Shown: in pieces, positions 24,962-36,099 of the stretch
How the letters are laid out: every line of letters starts with the position of its first letter
Position numbering within the stretch: position 1 is the first letter of the stretch
Origin: Candidatus Gastranaerophilales bacterium
GTDB lineage: Bacteria > Cyanobacteriota > Vampirovibrionia > Gastranaerophilales > Gastranaerophilaceae
Direction of reading: 5' to 3'
Assembly (NCBI GenBank): GCA_944324435.1
Contig: CALUWH010000002.1
Coordinates: 105,028 to 169,027, forward strand
Length of the DNA: 64,000 nt
Notes under the pieces: model-generated
What the model was told of the DNA's origin: nothing
Database searches by the model: none
What the model saw: only the letters and a program-made list of their open reading frames with translations
Made by a program: the position numbers and the translations under genes

Positions 24962-25369
24962 TTATAATTTATCTTCCGTATTATTTTCTTCGGCTTCTTT
25001 TGCTTTTAGCTCTGCTTCCCGGGCTTTCAGCATTGCCTGAATAATCTTATCATCGGCTGCCTGTTTTTTTATATCTGCAAACACTGTTTTTAATTCTTCT
25101 TCACTAAGTCCTTTAGAAGATTTCATACAGACAACAAGTTTTTCTTTTCTGAAAGTAAAATAAGAAGCAACAATAATTCCCCACAGCAGAACACCTTGTA
25201 TAATTCCTATTGCAGGAAGCTCCAGATACACTGCTGCAAAGTTCCAGATATGCATTGCAACCCATCCCGGAAATGCAATAAAACCGGCTGCCAGGCAACA
25301 AATTAACATACCCACAAGAATCAGTCCTTTTACACCATTAATTTGTATGATATTCAAATTCTTTTTCAT
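24962..25369 (-). CDS. Membrane protein of unknown function
   Basis: 135 residues with two transmembrane helices (about 15-34 and 52-71) and a cytosolic C-terminal tail that is a charged amphipathic helix (LSEEELKTVFADIKKQ...AREAELKAKEAEEN). No family recognised. Its ATG follows the ligA TAG stop with no gap, so translation is coupled to ligA. Confidence 0.75.
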   Translation of the reverse strand: MKKNLNIIQINGVKGLILVGMLICCLAAGFIAFPGWVAMHIWNFAAVYLELPAIGIIQGVLLWGIIVASYFTFRKEKLVVCMKSSKGLSEEELKTVFADIKKQAADDKIIQAMLKAREAELKAKEAEENNTEDKL

Positions 25370-28586
<3,217 letters not shown>

Positions 28587-28861
28587 TTTTATTCCCTGGT
28601 TTTCAGATATGCCTGAGCTATACAATTTTAGTGATTAGGTGATCAAGTGACCAAGTGATCAGGTGATTTTAGTGATTAGATTTTTAACTACTTTTCCACT
28701 TTTTACCCCTTCTGTCACCCTGAATTTATTTCAGGGTCTTACCAACTGGATAAGTATAATGCCACACTGGTAAGATCCCGAAACAAGTTCGGGATGACAT
28801 TTAATTTTAACTACTTTTCAACTCTTCAACCTTTCCACTTTTCAACCCTCTATAACTAAAC
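28587..28861. repeat. Intergenic repeats: GTGATCA-type run, REP pair and TTCAAC run
   Basis: 28630-28680 is a run of GTGATTAG/GTGATCAAG/GTGACCAAG variants. 28713-28799 is an 87-bp unit of two head-to-head palindromes (CCCTGAATTTATTTCAGGG and ATCCCGAAACAAGTTCGGGAT) with outer TGTCA/TGACA and inner CTTACCA/TGGTAAG, the same design as 18045-18130. 28800-28861 is a pyrimidine-rich run (ACTTTTCAACTCTTCAACC) whose complement resembles sequence before the prepilin fragment at 33.2 kb. No gene. Confidence 0.8.
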
Positions 28862-28869
28862 TCCACCTT

Positions 28870-29409
28870 CTATCCGACATTTTCGTTAATACCGTCGTCG
28901 TCAACCTCGGATGTTACTCTGACATCCGATATTGTTCCGTTAAACTTATATTTTTCGCCTTCCAAAGTTACCGGAAGCCCCATCTTAATCTTGTTCCCAC
29001 CAACAACAGCGCCGTCTTTCGTAATCTTTGCCGTGTCAGTTATCGTAACTACCGCATCAAATACGGAAGGCTGTGTCGGGTCTTTTATTACAATATATTG
29101 CTCCTTGAAAGAGGGGATAACCACTTTTCTTGGCTCCGATTTGACATCTGCGACATTTAACTCTGTGTATGGAACGTTTCTTATTGTAATAAATGTTTTG
29201 TCATCTTTCTTGATAGGAAACTCTTCTCCTGTAACTGTAACACCTCTTAAAACAACCTGAAAAGATATTGGAGATGTTGCTTCAATCTGCTTGTCTGCAG
29301 TCTGTCTGAAATGCTTTGTAGTCAAAATTCCAACGATTAATGCAGCTATAACACCCAAAATAATGATAATATCAACTGCATTAAATTTCCCAAATAAATT
29401 TTTAGCCAT
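28870..29409 (-). CDS. DUF4330-family protein, single-pass membrane
   Basis: 179 residues: a short cytosolic N-terminus, one membrane helix (FNAVDIIIILGVIAALIVGIL), then an exposed beta-rich domain ending with the conserved KIKMGLPVTLEGEKYKFNGTISDV. Such proteins occur in cyanobacteria and Firmicutes; function unknown. It starts 17 nt after the heptose-kinase gene, forming a two-gene unit and suggesting an envelope role by association only. Confidence 0.82.
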   Translation of the reverse strand: MAKNLFGKFNAVDIIIILGVIAALIVGILTTKHFRQTADKQIEATSPISFQVVLRGVTVTGEEFPIKKDDKTFITIRNVPYTELNVADVKSEPRKVVIPSFKEQYIVIKDPTQPSVFDAVVTITDTAKITKDGAVVGGNKIKMGLPVTLEGEKYKFNGTISDVRVTSEVDDDGINENVG

Positions 29410-29426
29410 TTATAAACCTTTCTTTT

Positions 29427-30446
29427 CTAAACATCGAGTTCAATATTCTCCGGCATGGACTCCAGAATCTCATCAATATTGGTTGTAGCACATCCGAACT
29501 GCTTGATAACAATTCCTGCGGCAATATTTCCGATAACAGCCGCGTAAACCGGTTCTGCACCGACAGCAAGAGCCAGCGTATAAAGCGCGGTTACAGTATC
29601 TCCTGCCCCTGTTACATCAAAAACTTCCGCCTTATTGAATACAGGTATATGAGTATATTTATCTCCCTTCTCCACAACAACCATACCGTCTCCGCCGCAG
29701 GTAATCAGAACCGCTTGTGCGCCGGTTTGTTCAATAAGCATATTTCCTGCCTTCAAAAAGTCTTCCTTACTTTTTAAGAAAAACCCAACATGTTTTTGTG
29801 TGTCTGGAAGATTCGGTGTCATAGAACTTACACCCCTGTAGCGGTTCAAGTCTCTTTGAGCATCTACTATAACCTTTTTGCCGTATTTTTTTGCAGTCTC
29901 TACAACCGCACCGATAACATTGTCGCTTAAAGTTCCGATATGATAATCAGACAATATAACCGCATCGTGCGCCGGTATAAGTTTTTCAACTTCTTTAATA
30001 ATCTTTGCCTCTGTCTCTTCTGATATTGGCGCATTTGTCTGCCTGTCGATTCTTACAATCTGCTGCGTAATAGAATGAGAACAAGAGCCTGAAATTCTCG
30101 TTTTAGTAATCGTTTTTCTGTTTCTATCAACAATCAAAGATTCACAATCAATATTTGCTTCTCTAAAAGCGTTTTTCAAATCCTGAGCCTGATAATCATT
30201 CCCGATAACGCCTATAACAGAAACTTTGCCTCCGTTGATTTCAGAAACGTTATGTGCGGCGTTAGACGCACCGCCCAGAATAAATTTCGTATGCGTGTGC
30301 TGTAAAATAAGAACAGGCGCTTCTCTTGATATTCTTTCGGTATCTCCGTAAACCATTTCATCCAGCGCCAAGTCTCCTACTACAAGAATCTTCGCATCCC
30401 TGAGCCCGATTATCAAATTTCTCAATTTATCTTTGTCAATCTTCAT
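29427..30446 (-). CDS. rfaE1: D-glycero-beta-D-manno-heptose-7-phosphate kinase (RfaE1/HldA type)
   Basis: A PfkB-family kinase of 339 residues that phosphorylates heptose-7-phosphate at C1, an early step of ADP-heptose synthesis for LPS core. The signatures are GGASNAAHN (substrate binding), VTGAGDTVTA (anion hole, catalytic Asp), and DYHIGTLSD. The nucleotidyltransferase half of E. coli HldE is absent, as in two-protein versions, so a separate rfaE2/hldC gene is expected elsewhere. A less specific carbohydrate kinase cannot be fully excluded. It leads an operon with the DUF4330 gene. Confidence 0.88.
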   Translation of the reverse strand: MKIDKDKLRNLIIGLRDAKILVVGDLALDEMVYGDTERISREAPVLILQHTHTKFILGGASNAAHNVSEINGGKVSVIGVIGNDYQAQDLKNAFREANIDCESLIVDRNRKTITKTRISGSCSHSITQQIVRIDRQTNAPISEETEAKIIKEVEKLIPAHDAVILSDYHIGTLSDNVIGAVVETAKKYGKKVIVDAQRDLNRYRGVSSMTPNLPDTQKHVGFFLKSKEDFLKAGNMLIEQTGAQAVLITCGGDGMVVVEKGDKYTHIPVFNKAEVFDVTGAGDTVTALYTLALAVGAEPVYAAVIGNIAAGIVIKQFGCATTNIDEILESMPENIELDV

Positions 30447-30526
30447 ATTAACTCTCTTATGATTGCCTAATCCCGAAATATCATATATAATATACTTATA
30501 TCATAAACAAGAAAAGAGAGTTATGA

Positions 30527-31381
30527 ATGGCAGGAAATGTTTTTAATGATAAAGATTCAATGGATATAACCGAACTGGCTTCATTAAATGATGATATTTC
30601 GCCTGAACTAATCGAACAGCTTCAGCAAAAGATAGCAAAAGAAGCAGAAAATCTTTCCGAACCTGAAAAACCTGCTTTTAATGCGGCGGACGATACAACC
30701 CTGTTTGAGGAACCCTCTGCCAATCCTCCTCAAGAATCACCAACGCAGCAGGCTGAGACTTCTGAAGCGGCAAACGAAGCGCCCAAACCCCAGCCTACCG
30801 TAAAGAAAGAAATTCAGCTTGACAAAAATTTTGATGATAATTTTATCAAAAAATATAAAGCAAAATTGAATAAGCAAAGACAGGAAAGTAAAGATGGAGC
30901 TGCAGATAAAGCCGCAGAATCAATCAGCGACAGTGTTTTTGGGGTAGGTGCTGAAGATGAGGACATAAATAAAATTTCAAAAGGAAATATTAAAGAAAAA
31001 GCCCTTACCAAGGAACAAAAAGATTATAATGACAGTCTGGATTTTCTCGACAGTAATATTAAATATTCAAAATATGTTATTTACATAGACCCTAATAATG
31101 TTGACTTTATAGAAAGTCTTACAGTAAAAGAACGTAAGAATCTTATAAATAGAATTTTAAGGGAGCAGGACGACATTGCAATAACCAAACAAAGATTTAA
31201 AATAATACAAACAGTTATCAGGCATGCAATAGTTGCAATTCTGACTATAGCAGTCTCAATTCCCGTAATCTATTTTACGATAAATGCATCACTGGAAGCT
31301 ACAATTAACAACTACAGACGCTCAGAAGCAACATTCCAGACACTATACAAACAAAAAGGCAAAATCCAAAACATTAAATAG
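30527..31381 (+). CDS. Membrane-anchored protein with long disordered N-terminus, unknown
   Basis: 284 residues. 1-165 are acidic and Pro/Gln/Ala-rich with no fold apparent; 166-228 are helical and charged (VKERKNLINRILREQ); one transmembrane helix at 233-252; and a C-terminal amphipathic helix of about 30 residues. Orientation by the positive-inside rule suggests the long N-terminus is cytosolic. No family recognised. The in-frame ATG at 30527 has AAAGAGAG 6 nt upstream; an out-of-frame ATG lies 4 nt earlier. Divergent from the heptose kinase; its 3' end overlaps the converging gene by 8 nt. Confidence 0.78.
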   Translation: MAGNVFNDKDSMDITELASLNDDISPELIEQLQQKIAKEAENLSEPEKPAFNAADDTTLFEEPSANPPQESPTQQAETSEAANEAPKPQPTVKKEIQLDKNFDDNFIKKYKAKLNKQRQESKDGAADKAAESISDSVFGVGAEDEDINKISKGNIKEKALTKEQKDYNDSLDFLDSNIKYSKYVIYIDPNNVDFIESLTVKERKNLINRILREQDDIAITKQRFKIIQTVIRHAIVAILTIAVSIPVIYFTINASLEATINNYRRSEATFQTLYKQKGKIQNIK

Positions 31382-32165
31382 TTTTTTTGCCTATCAAAGT
31401 TTCGCCAAGTTCCGCACCAAGCTTGTATCCGCTGATTGAAGCTGTAACAAAAGCAAGACCTTTCAATATCCCCGGCAAACCTTTGAGGGAATATTTGTTG
31501 AAGAGTTTAGTAGTCTCGCTAAAATCTTTGATTGCAACTGCTTGTTTTTCCATAAACGGATTGTTTCTATACCATCCATCTCTGCTGATTAAGACTTTTC
31601 CGTTGTTAATTTTATAAGCACCTTCTTTTGCAACAAGCTGTTTTTTTCCTTTAATAGTTTGATATAGTCCGTCTTTTTCTACTGTCATTGTTTGTGCATC
31701 ATAAGATTTGTTATAAGGCATACCGATAAACTGTTTAGCTAACGCTTCAGCCCCAAACATTGTACCTAATGCCAGAGCTTCTTTTCCGAAAGCCTCTGAT
31801 TTATCATCAGCTGTTAGAACTTTAACAGCGCCTGTTGCACAAATCAGGGGGTTAATATTGTTTGCGGTAAAATCTACAACTTTGCTGATTCCGCGCAAAA
31901 CCTTATCACCTTTCGAAAGTGCTTTTATGGATTCTTCTGCACTTATAATCCCGTTTGCCCAGGCAGCTTTTGATTCTTTTGCAATATTTGCAACCCCCTT
32001 TGCTGCGTTAGTAACCTGACCGGCTGCAATATCAAGATTCATTGCTCCGACAAAAGGATTATGCGCTGCCATTGCATCTACTCCGGAGTTTGTTCTTCTG
32101 GACGAGAATATTGCTCCTGATGTAATTGAGGGCATAAATGCTGAAATTGCTAAACCTGATGTCAT
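31374..32165 (-). CDS. Protein of unknown function with hydrophobic C-terminus
   Basis: 263 residues: a Ser/Ala-rich N-terminus (MTSGLAISAFMPSITSGAIF), an Ala-rich helical section (AKGVANIAKESKAAWANG), a patch of short beta strands with repeated Lys-Asp/Gly turns (TVEKDGLYQTIKGKKQLVAKEG, KVLISRDGWYRNN), and two Gly-rich hydrophobic segments near the end (LPGILKGLAFVTASISGYKLGAELG). No signal peptide, no recognised family. It shares the upstream signature TTTTGTAA...ACTTTATATA with the genes at 20619, 47489 and 58794, and the build with the gene at 20619. No Shine-Dalgarno sequence is evident before the ATG. Confidence 0.75.
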   Translation of the reverse strand: MTSGLAISAFMPSITSGAIFSSRRTNSGVDAMAAHNPFVGAMNLDIAAGQVTNAAKGVANIAKESKAAWANGIISAEESIKALSKGDKVLRGISKVVDFTANNINPLICATGAVKVLTADDKSEAFGKEALALGTMFGAEALAKQFIGMPYNKSYDAQTMTVEKDGLYQTIKGKKQLVAKEGAYKINNGKVLISRDGWYRNNPFMEKQAVAIKDFSETTKLFNKYSLKGLPGILKGLAFVTASISGYKLGAELGETLIGKKTI

Positions 32166-32199
32166 TTACTATTCCTTATCACACTAATGAAACACACTT

Positions 32200-32260
32200 G
32201 TATTTATATAAAGTATTTTTGTAAAAAAAAATTGCAAAAAAAAGAGAAATCTTTACAAAA
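32200..32260 (-). promoter_or_regulatory. Shared upstream signature, copy 2
   Basis: Minus strand TTTTGTAAAG from 32260 and ACTTTATATAAATAC from 32214, 46 nt start to start. The second box lies 49 nt before the ATG. Confidence 0.6.
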
Positions 32261-32407
32261 TTTAATATCGATAAAACTGTTAAATAAATAAGCTATAAAA
32301 CGCTTGTCTGTTGGTATTTAGCAGGTATAGATACCACAAAATAAAGTGTTGCAATTCTCTTAAAATTTGTACAATTGTAAGTCTGTAATTTGTGATAAAA
32401 TAAAGTC

Positions 32408-33136
32408 ATGCCTTTAATAGAAATAAAAAATATTGTAAAGACATATCAAACAGAAGACGAGAGTTTCAATGCCTTAAACGGGGTTTCTTTTTCAATAGAA
32501 AAAGGCGAATTTGTAGCTATTATGGGGACTTCTGGCTCGGGTAAATCGACTTGTATGAATACCTTAGGCACCCTGGATAGACCTACGAGCGGCAGTTACC
32601 ATCTGGATGGGGTTGATGTGTTTTCACTTAGTGCGGATGAACTTTCTCATATCAGAAACAAAAAAATCGGATTTGTATTTCAGGGCTTCAATCTTATTTC
32701 AAGAACATCTGCTTTAGAAAACGTGGAGCTCCCAATGATTTACAAGGGGATTCCAGAAGAAGAAAGGCATAGACGTGCCAAAGAAGCTCTTGAGATAGTA
32801 GGCTTAAAAAACAGAGAATCCCACATGCCAAATCAAATGTCTGGAGGTCAGCAGCAAAGAGTTGCTATTGCAAGGGCTTTAGTTAATGATGCTCCTCTTA
32901 TTTTGGCTGATGAACCTACAGGTAATCTTGATACCAAAACGAGTATTGAGGTTATGGAATTCTTTGTGAAATTGAATAAGGGCTTTAATGGAAAAGAGGG
33001 AAAAACAATAGTGCTTGTAACTCACGAACCAGATATCGCCGAATACTGCTCAAGGGTAATCAAATTTAAAGACGGAAATATTGTTTCAGATCTTCCGAAA
33101 GAAGAATGGATGAGAACACGAAACAGAGAAACCTAG
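32408..33136 (+). CDS. ABC transporter ATP-binding protein, MacB/LolD type
   Basis: 242 residues with Walker A GTSGSGKS (40-47), Q-loop FQGFNLI (91-97), signature SGGQQQR (145-151), Walker B LILADE (164-169), the D-loop in the following GNLD, and the switch His in LVTHEPD. The sequence belongs to the MacB/LolD/FtsE-like group serving FtsX-type permeases (export of peptides, lipoproteins or drugs). No permease or membrane-fusion gene is adjacent, so the partner is unknown. TGATAAAAT, an extended -10, ends 6 nt before the ATG with no ribosome binding site, indicating a leaderless transcript. Confidence 0.9.
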   Translation: MPLIEIKNIVKTYQTEDESFNALNGVSFSIEKGEFVAIMGTSGSGKSTCMNTLGTLDRPTSGSYHLDGVDVFSLSADELSHIRNKKIGFVFQGFNLISRTSALENVELPMIYKGIPEEERHRRAKEALEIVGLKNRESHMPNQMSGGQQQRVAIARALVNDAPLILADEPTGNLDTKTSIEVMEFFVKLNKGFNGKEGKTIVLVTHEPDIAEYCSRVIKFKDGNIVSDLPKEEWMRTRNRET

Positions 33137-33184
33137 TCGCAATTGTTTTAAGACAGATTACATAAAAACACACTCTTCACGCTT

Positions 33185-33275
33185 TGGTTGAAATGTTGAA
33201 GAGTAGTTTTAGGGTTTATAAGGTGAGGAGTTGATGAGAAAATTAAAATCTAATCACTATTCACTAAAAAAATTG
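33185..33275 (+). repeat. Intergenic repeat shared with the right end of the window
   Basis: GTTGAAGAGTAGTTTTAGGG and, further on, TCACTATTCACTAAAAA recur in the same order at about 63818-63911 (GTTGAACAGTAGTTTAAGGG and TCACTATTCACTAAAAA), each time just before prepilin-like sequence. Confidence 0.65.
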
Positions 33276-33546
33276 AAAGCTCCTCTCAAGGATGACACAA
33301 AATATTCAGGAGACAATAAGCTTTGTAATTTGCTTGCGCATACTTTTGGTGTGGGTTCCGGCAATACAACTTCTTATCCTGATAACTCTTCTTTTACGAC
33401 CTCCAACTGCATGGAATGGTGGATAAGGCAGACAAAGAGAGATATTAATACAGCAGAAAATAAAATATCTTATCAGACATATAAATATGTAGATGTTGAT
33501 TCTTCAAAAAAGTTCTCAAACTGTATGTACGGCTAGGAGAATTGTA
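33234..33546 (+). pseudogene. Truncated prepilin fragment
   Basis: The frame starting at ATG 33234 (MRKLKSNHYSLKK) joins after about 14 codons to sequence matching prepilin 1 from LKAPFKDDTKYSGDNKLC to SSNCMYG (about residues 87-176), and stops at 33536 where the intact gene continues EENCKQ. Missing are the hydrophobic pilin helix and the whole C-terminal domain. Two cysteines of the intact proteins are changed (GVDSC to GVGSG). The TTGATGAGAAAA start context resembles that of prepilin 1, so this is an internally deleted and 3'-truncated copy. There are no internal stops in the matching part. The 140 bp after it carry no recognisable gene. It could be decay or a silent donor cassette. Confidence 0.8.
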
Positions 33547-33689
33547 TTCTAGTAGAACCCAGGTTGGCAGTATCAAAGCAGAAGAAATATATTCCCGGGT
33601 GTCAGGACTTGAGTTGCTGGATAATACTTCTGCAGAAAGTCATGCAGGGAGTCTCAAGAGTAGATAACTGATAGAAACAAAGAGTAATA

Positions 33690-33726
33690 AAAACGGTGAT
33701 ACTTCTATGAAAGTTATCACCGTTTT
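33690..33726 (-). terminator. Terminator of the HU gene
   Basis: AAAACGGTGATA (33690-33701) and TATCACCGTTTT (33715-33726), 12-bp arms, T-run on the minus strand. Confidence 0.9.
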
Positions 33727-33748
33727 ACATTTTTTGATTTACAAAAAA

Positions 33749-34021
33749 CTATTTAACAAGTTCTTTGAAAGTTTTGCCTGCAGAAAAAGCAGGAACTGTT
33801 TTTGCAGCAATCTTCAATTCTTTACCTGTTTGAGGATTTCTGCCTACTCTGGCTGCTCTTTTGCGAGCTTCCCAGGTGCCGAAACCTACTAATGTTACTT
33901 TTTTACCTTTTGCAACTGTCTTTTGGATAATTTCTAATGTTGCTGATAAAACATCTGATGAAACTTTTTGAGACAATTTTGTCTTTTTTGAAATTTCTTT
34001 GACCAATTCTTCTTTGTTCAT
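33749..34021 (-). CDS. hup: HU-family DNA-binding protein
   Basis: A 90-residue histone-like protein that bends DNA non-specifically in the nucleoid. It has the family outline: MNKEELVKEISKKTKLSQKV, then VTLVGFGTWEARKRAARVGRNPQTGKELKI (the arm and its Asn-Pro tip) and AFSAGKTFKELV at the end. Starting at ATG 34021 gives the standard length and has AGGAG 7 nt upstream; longer in-frame extensions are rejected. Monocistronic with its own terminator. Confidence 0.95.
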   Translation of the reverse strand: MNKEELVKEISKKTKLSQKVSSDVLSATLEIIQKTVAKGKKVTLVGFGTWEARKRAARVGRNPQTGKELKIAAKTVPAFSAGKTFKELVK

Positions 34022-34121
34022 GATAAATCTCCTATACACTCTTACTCTCTTATGTACGTCATTACTGACATTTGCACATAACGTAACTCTTATTATACAC
34101 ATTGTTTAGATTTTTGCAATA

Positions 34122-34261
34122 GGGTAAATGTAAATTTGGTTTAAAATTTACATTTCAAGCCAAATACATCCCATATATTTACAAAATTTCATAAAACTTT
34201 ACATTTGACCTGTCTGATATTTAATTTGTAGTTTATGTGTCCAAAAGGTTTACATTTACCC
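34122..34261. promoter_or_regulatory. Four TTTACATTT boxes between HU and the alcohol dehydrogenase
   Basis: GGGTAAATGTAAA (34122-34134), TTTACATTT (34147-34155), TTTACATTT (34198-34206) and TTTACATTTACCC (34249-34261). The first and last are exact 13-bp inverses, 115 bp apart, and the last overlaps the -35 box of the dehydrogenase promoter. This looks like an operator array for a regulator, perhaps the MarR protein encoded downstream. Confidence 0.6.
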
Positions 34262-34276
34262 TGCTTGGGCTATAAT
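34249..34276 (+). promoter_or_regulatory. Promoter of the alcohol dehydrogenase
   Basis: TTTACA (34249-34254), 16-bp spacer, TATAAT (34271-34276); predicted start near 34283. GAAAGGAGAG precedes the ATG at 34311. Confidence 0.75.
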
Positions 34277-34310
34277 ATGGATGTAGTGTTTAAAGAAAGG
34301 AGAGTATCCT

Positions 34311-35498
34311 ATGTGGGAAAAAGATATTAACATCCATGACGTACGCGAGATCAGGACACGTACTTCTGTTTACTTCGGCTGTGGTGCAATTAATAAGATG
34401 GAAGACATTGCAAAAGACTTTAAGGCCAAAGGTTTGGATAAGGTTATTGTCATGAGCGGCAGAAATGCTTATAAAGCAACCGGGGCCTGGGATGTTGTGG
34501 AAAAAGCTTTAATAAATAACGGCATTGAGTATGTGAACTACGATGGAGTAACCCCGAATCCAACCACAACAGCTGTTAATGAAGCTGCTAAAATAGCAAT
34601 AGATTTTGGAGCTAAAGCGGTTATCTGTATCGGCGGCGGTTCACCGACGGATGCAGGTAAATCTGTTGCAATTCTGCTGAAGTATCCGGATAAAACCGCA
34701 AACGATATTTATGAATTTACGTTTGCTCCAACAGAGGCAGCTCCAATTGTTGCTATAAATTTAACTCATGGTACAGGTACTGAAACAAACAGATTTGCAG
34801 TTGTAACAATTCCTGAAAAGGATTACAAGCCGGCGATTGCGTATGATTGTATTTACCCTGTGTATGCAATCGACGATCCTGCTTTGATGACAAAATTATC
34901 ACCAAAACAAACCAGATACGTTTCAATCGATGCCGTAAATCATGTTATAGAAGCCGCAACCTCTAAAGCTGCCTCGCCTTACGCCGTCACTCTTGCAAGA
35001 GAGGTTATAACACTTGTTTCAAGATATTTACCAAAGGCAATTGAAAATCCGGAAGATTTAGAAGCACGATATTATCTTGCTTACGCAGCTATGATGGGCG
35101 GTGTTTGTTTTGATAACGGACTGCTGCACTATACGCATGCTCTTGAGCATCCTCTGAGCGCAGTAAAACATGAACTCTCACACGGCTTAGGTTTGGCAAT
35201 ATTGCTTCCTGCTGTGGTGAAAAATATTTATGCAGCAAAAGCTGAAACTCTAAAATACATTCTTGAGCCGATAACCGGGCAGATAAATTCTGCTGATGAG
35301 GCCGCAAATTCTGTTTATGAATGGTTAAAATCCGTTGGCGTACCTTCAAAACTCAAGGATGAAGGCTTCACTGAGGATGATATTCCTAAGCTTGTAAATC
35401 TGGCATTTACAACACCTTCGCTTGATGGTTTGCTTTCTCTGGCACCTACGGAAGCTACTAAAGATGCTGTAGAGGAAATTTACAGGCATTCTTTGTAA
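34311..35498 (+). CDS. Iron-dependent (group III) alcohol dehydrogenase
   Basis: 395 residues of the Fe-ADH fold, catalysing NAD(P)H-linked alcohol/aldehyde interconversion. Seen: N-terminal Rossmann part with CIGGGSPTDAGKSVAIL (the GGGSxxDxxK coenzyme motif), then the metal-binding C-terminal half with DAVNHVIEAATSKAASPYA, HALEHPLSAVKHELSHGLGLAILLP and its His ligands. Likely a fermentative ethanol or butanol-type dehydrogenase, or a 1,3-propanediol type; the substrate cannot be read from the sequence. Preceded by a promoter overlapped by repeated TTTACATTT boxes and followed by a strong terminator, so it is transcribed alone and probably tightly regulated. Confidence 0.92.
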   Translation: MWEKDINIHDVREIRTRTSVYFGCGAINKMEDIAKDFKAKGLDKVIVMSGRNAYKATGAWDVVEKALINNGIEYVNYDGVTPNPTTTAVNEAAKIAIDFGAKAVICIGGGSPTDAGKSVAILLKYPDKTANDIYEFTFAPTEAAPIVAINLTHGTGTETNRFAVVTIPEKDYKPAIAYDCIYPVYAIDDPALMTKLSPKQTRYVSIDAVNHVIEAATSKAASPYAVTLAREVITLVSRYLPKAIENPEDLEARYYLAYAAMMGGVCFDNGLLHYTHALEHPLSAVKHELSHGLGLAILLPAVVKNIYAAKAETLKYILEPITGQINSADEAANSVYEWLKSVGVPSKLKDEGFTEDDIPKLVNLAFTTPSLDGLLSLAPTEATKDAVEEIYRHSL

Positions 35499-35520
35499 TA
35501 TATAAATCTGATATTTTTAT

Positions 35521-35554
35521 AAACTCCTGCGGCTTGCCTTGCAGGAGTTTTCTT
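35521..35554 (+). terminator. Terminator of the alcohol dehydrogenase
   Basis: AAACTCCTGC (35521-35530) and GCAGGAGTTT (35541-35550), perfect 10-bp arms, then TCTT. The loop also contains the likely -35 box of the MarR gene. Confidence 0.85.
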
Positions 35555-35556
35555 AA

Positions 35557-35562
35557 TATAAT
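35557..35562 (+). promoter_or_regulatory. -10 box of leaderless marR-type gene
   Basis: TATAAT with TTGCCT 17 bp upstream (35534-35539). The ATG follows after 6 nt and no Shine-Dalgarno sequence is present. Confidence 0.6.
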
Positions 35563-35568
35563 GGTTAT

Positions 35569-36036
35569 ATGCAAAAGAAATATTTTTATGTAGATAGTCC
35601 GTTATTCAAATTGGAGTGCACGGCGAAGATATGTGAAAGACACTTTAGTCGAATTTTTAAAGATAATTTTTCAAACCTTGGTATTACTCAAGGAGAGCTG
35701 TGTCTTATGGATACTGTAGTAAGGAGTCCGGAAATCTCGCAAATCGAACTTGCTCGTTTGTTATTTAAGGGGCGTGCACATATTACTCAAATGTTAAAAT
35801 CCCTTGAGACAAAAGGTCTTATTCAGCGTTTCGATGAAACCAAAAAAGGGAGAAAAATTCGTAAAACAGTTTTAACTCCGCAAGGAGAAGAAATATATAA
35901 TATTATTAATGAAGTTCTGGAAAAAAATTTCCAATCCATGACAAAATTTTTTGATGGCAGGGAAGAGGGTTTTATTCATTTTCTGGATGAAATTAAGGAT
36001 ATTATAACTGATGGAGCGGCAGTAGACTTTGAATAA
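35569..36036 (+). CDS. MarR-family transcriptional regulator
   Basis: 155 residues with the MarR winged-helix layout: N-terminal dimerisation helices, recognition region ISQIELARLLFKGRAHITQMLKSLETKGLIQRF, the wing DETKKGRKIRKTVLTPQGEEI, and a C-terminal helix. MarR proteins usually repress neighbouring genes and respond to small phenolic or oxidant ligands. It lies directly after the alcohol dehydrogenase, whose promoter carries repeated boxes, making that gene the obvious candidate target (inferred). The start at 35569 matches the leaderless layout. Confidence 0.9.
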   Translation: MQKKYFYVDSPLFKLECTAKICERHFSRIFKDNFSNLGITQGELCLMDTVVRSPEISQIELARLLFKGRAHITQMLKSLETKGLIQRFDETKKGRKIRKTVLTPQGEEIYNIINEVLEKNFQSMTKFFDGREEGFIHFLDEIKDIITDGAAVDFE

Positions 36037-36099
36037 GTTTGTGATATATTAGTCATGTAAACACTGGATGAATTGTACTATTCATTATGGTAAAAATTA

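Noticed and set aside
28630..28680. Tandem GTGATCA-type run as a replication origin or protein-binding array
   Set aside because: Copies are irregular, there are no DnaA boxes or replication genes nearby, and similar runs occur at other intergenic sites.
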